This document shows, piece by piece, positions 14,395-15,769 of a stretch of DNA of 15,769 bases. Within the stretch, counting starts at the first letter, position 1; each line of letters opens with the position of its first letter. The notes under the pieces are model-generated. The model was given only the letters and a program-made list of their open reading frames with translations. It was not told the DNA's origin and did not search any database. Source of the stretch: Aurantimonas sp036252795 (GTDB lineage: Bacteria > Pseudomonadota > Alphaproteobacteria > Rhizobiales > Rhizobiaceae); NCBI GenBank assembly GCA_036252795.1, contig DASYHY010000008.1, positions 1-15,769 of the forward strand, given 5' to 3'. A program made the translations under genes and the position numbers.

Positions 14395-15769
14395 TCAGGT
14401 GTCGTCCCCGCGCCGCTCGTCCTTCCGGGAAGGCTGAGCCGCGGGCAGAGTTATGCGAACCATGGCGCCATGCGGCTGATCGGGAGCGTCGTCCAGCGCG
14501 ATGGTGCCGCCATGGTCTTCGATAATCTTGCGCACGATCGCCAGGCCGAGCCCCGTGCCCTTCTCGCGCGTCGTCATGTAGGGCTCGAGCAGCCGATCTC
14601 GATCCTCTGTCGGAAATCCGCGGCCATTGTCGATGATATCGATCATGTGCCGATCCGTCCCGGCCTCGGCACGGATAGTGATCTTGCCGCCGCTCGTGCC
14701 GGCCGCCTCCAGCGATTCCACGGCGTTCTTCACCAGATTGCCGAAGGCCTGCGAAAGCAGCCGGATGTCGTAGGCGCCGTACATCGGCTCGCTCGGGATT
14801 TCAGCGGCGAAGTCGATGCCGTGGTCGCCCATCTCGCGCATGAAGACGGCTTCCCGCAGGGCTTCGCGCAGGTCGATCGTTTCCATGCGTGGCTTGGGCA
14901 TCCGGGCGAAGGTGGAGAACTCGTCGACCATGCGGCCGATGTCCGAAACCTGCCGCACGATCGTCTCGATGCAGCGGTCGAAGACCTCGCGATCGTCCTC
15001 GACCCGCTTGCCGTAGCGGCGGCGAATGCGTTCGGCCGACAGCTGGATGGGCGTCAGCGGATTCTTGATCTCGTGGGCGATCCGCCGTGCCACATCCGCC
15101 CAGGCCGAGGTCCGCTGCGCATCCACCAGGTCGGTGATGTCGTCGATGGTGACGACGCTCGACTGGGCGCCTTCCGCCTCGTCCGACGAGGTGATCCGCA
15201 CGGCGAGCGTGCGCTCGCGCTGGCGGATCCGCAGCTTGACCTCCTCCTGGTACTCCTGCCGATGAGAGGTCATGGCGGCGCCGTGGATCTGGCCGATCTC
15301 GGGAAAGACCTCCACCAGTCCGCGCCCAACGACCCTCTCCGATTCGACGGCGAGGATCCGCTGTGCCGACGGATTGAGCATCGACACCGTGCCGTCGCGC
15401 TCGATGCCGATCACCCCCACGGTCACGCCTGAAAGAACCGCCTCGATGAACCGGCGCCGTTCGTCGATTACGTCCTTGGCGTGGACGAGTTCCGAGCGCT
15501 GGCTGCGCAGCTGCAGGATCATGTTGTTGAAGGTGTTCGACAGCGAACCGACGTCCCCGTCGGAGGCGCGCACCGGAACGGAGACCGCCAGATTACCCTC
15601 GCTGACCTCGTCCGCCGCGCCCATCAGTAGCCGGATCGGCCGCACCAGCCGGTCGGCGACGCCGATGCCGGTCCAGATCGCCGAAAGGAGCACGATGAGC
15701 ATGATGCCGAGATAGAGGATCGCGAACGCGACCTGCAGCCCGAAGCGGTTCGACTGGAGGCTCGAATAC
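14395..15769 (-). CDS. ntrY: Nitrogen regulation sensor histidine kinase NtrY, 5'-truncated
   Basis: Membrane sensor kinase that phosphorylates NtrX. The frame is open to the right edge (first visible codon at 15768), so the N-terminal membrane segments and periplasmic part are missing; about 457 residues are visible, out of roughly 750 in the family. The internal ATG at 15702 lies inside a membrane helix and is not the start. Seen in order: last transmembrane helix (FGLQVAFAILYLGIMLIVLLS...), HAMP (RPIRLLMGAADEVSEGNL), PAS (GVTVGVIGIERDGTVSMLNPSAQRIL), HisKA with the phospho-accepting His at 15073-15075 in AHEIKNPLTPIQLSAERI, and HATPase_c with N box NLVKNAVESL, G1 DNGRGFP and G2 KGTGLGLAIV. 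A Pro/Lys/Arg-rich tail ends the protein. ntrX follows after 18 bases. Confidence 0.96.
   Translation of the reverse strand, partial: YSSLQSNRFGLQVAFAILYLGIMLIVLLSAIWTGIGVADRLVRPIRLLMGAADEVSEGNLAVSVPVRASDGDVGSLSNTFNNMILQLRSQRSELVHAKDVIDERRRFIEAVLSGVTVGVIGIERDGTVSMLNPSAQRILAVESERVVGRGLVEVFPEIGQIHGAAMTSHRQEYQEEVKLRIRQRERTLAVRITSSDEAEGAQSSVVTIDDITDLVDAQRTSAWADVARRIAHEIKNPLTPIQLSAERIRRRYGKRVEDDREVFDRCIETIVRQVSDIGRMVDEFSTFARMPKPRMETIDLREALREAVFMREMGDHGIDFAAEIPSEPMYGAYDIRLLSQAFGNLVKNAVESLEAAGTSGGKITIRAEAGTDRHMIDIIDNGRGFPTEDRDRLLEPYMTTREKGTGLGLAIVRKIIEDHGGTIALDDAPDQPHGAMVRITLPAAQPSRKDERRGDDT

Noticed and set aside
13039..15432. 797-codon open frame on the + strand opposite ntrX and ntrY
   Set aside because: It lies entirely antisense to two well-supported genes, has a composition typical of a shadow frame in G/C-rich DNA (rich in Arg, Asp, His, Leu, Val), no known domain, and no convincing start signal.

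Overview
This window looks like an ordinary stretch of chromosome from a high-GC alphaproteobacterium, most likely of the order Hyphomicrobiales (Rhizobiales). Three things point there: the ntrY-ntrX-trkA-hfq-hflX order, the glnB-glnA pair, and the sequence character of ParE, NtrX and the RhlE-like helicase. A family- or genus-level placement cannot be defended from the sequence alone.

Layout, left to right. (1) The 3' part of a DUF72/YecE-family gene on the + strand. (2) nnr on the - strand, encoding the bifunctional NAD(P)H-hydrate repair enzyme. (3) A ~290-base divergent region with a near-consensus sigma-54 promoter, then glnB and glnA on the + strand and a strong UUCG-loop terminator. 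(4) parE (topoisomerase IV subunit B) and a small exported protein of unknown function, both on +. (5) A convergent alpha/beta hydrolase on -, whose 3' end overlaps the exported-protein gene. (6) A DEAD-box RNA helicase on +, divergent from the hydrolase and followed by a terminator. (7) A long - strand block read from the right edge: ntrY (5'-truncated), ntrX, trkA, hfq, hflX.

How the genes relate. glnB and glnA form the nitrogen-status sensor and ammonium-assimilation pair, and the sigma-54 promoter implies control by the NtrB/NtrC system. ntrY and ntrX, 10 kb away, encode a second nitrogen- or redox-linked two-component system. trkA (potassium uptake), hfq (RNA chaperone) and hflX (ribosome-associated GTPase) follow in the common alphaproteobacterial order. 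hfq and hflX are tightly coupled: hflX starts at a TTG directly after the hfq stop, in the same frame. A terminator-like and possibly attenuator-like structure lies between ntrX and trkA.

I found no mobile element, CRISPR array, tRNA, rRNA, phage gene or toxin-antitoxin module, and no convincing new multi-gene system. The points worth a second look are in the non-coding parts: a hairpin at the predicted 5' end of the glnBA transcript, a four-segment RNA structure upstream of trkA, an 18-codon ORF overlapping the parE start, an inverted repeat in the helicase leader, a - strand terminator-like hairpin upstream of nnr, and the in-frame hfq/hflX junction. Protein-level items are the unknown exported protein and an NtrX without the GAFTGA loop.
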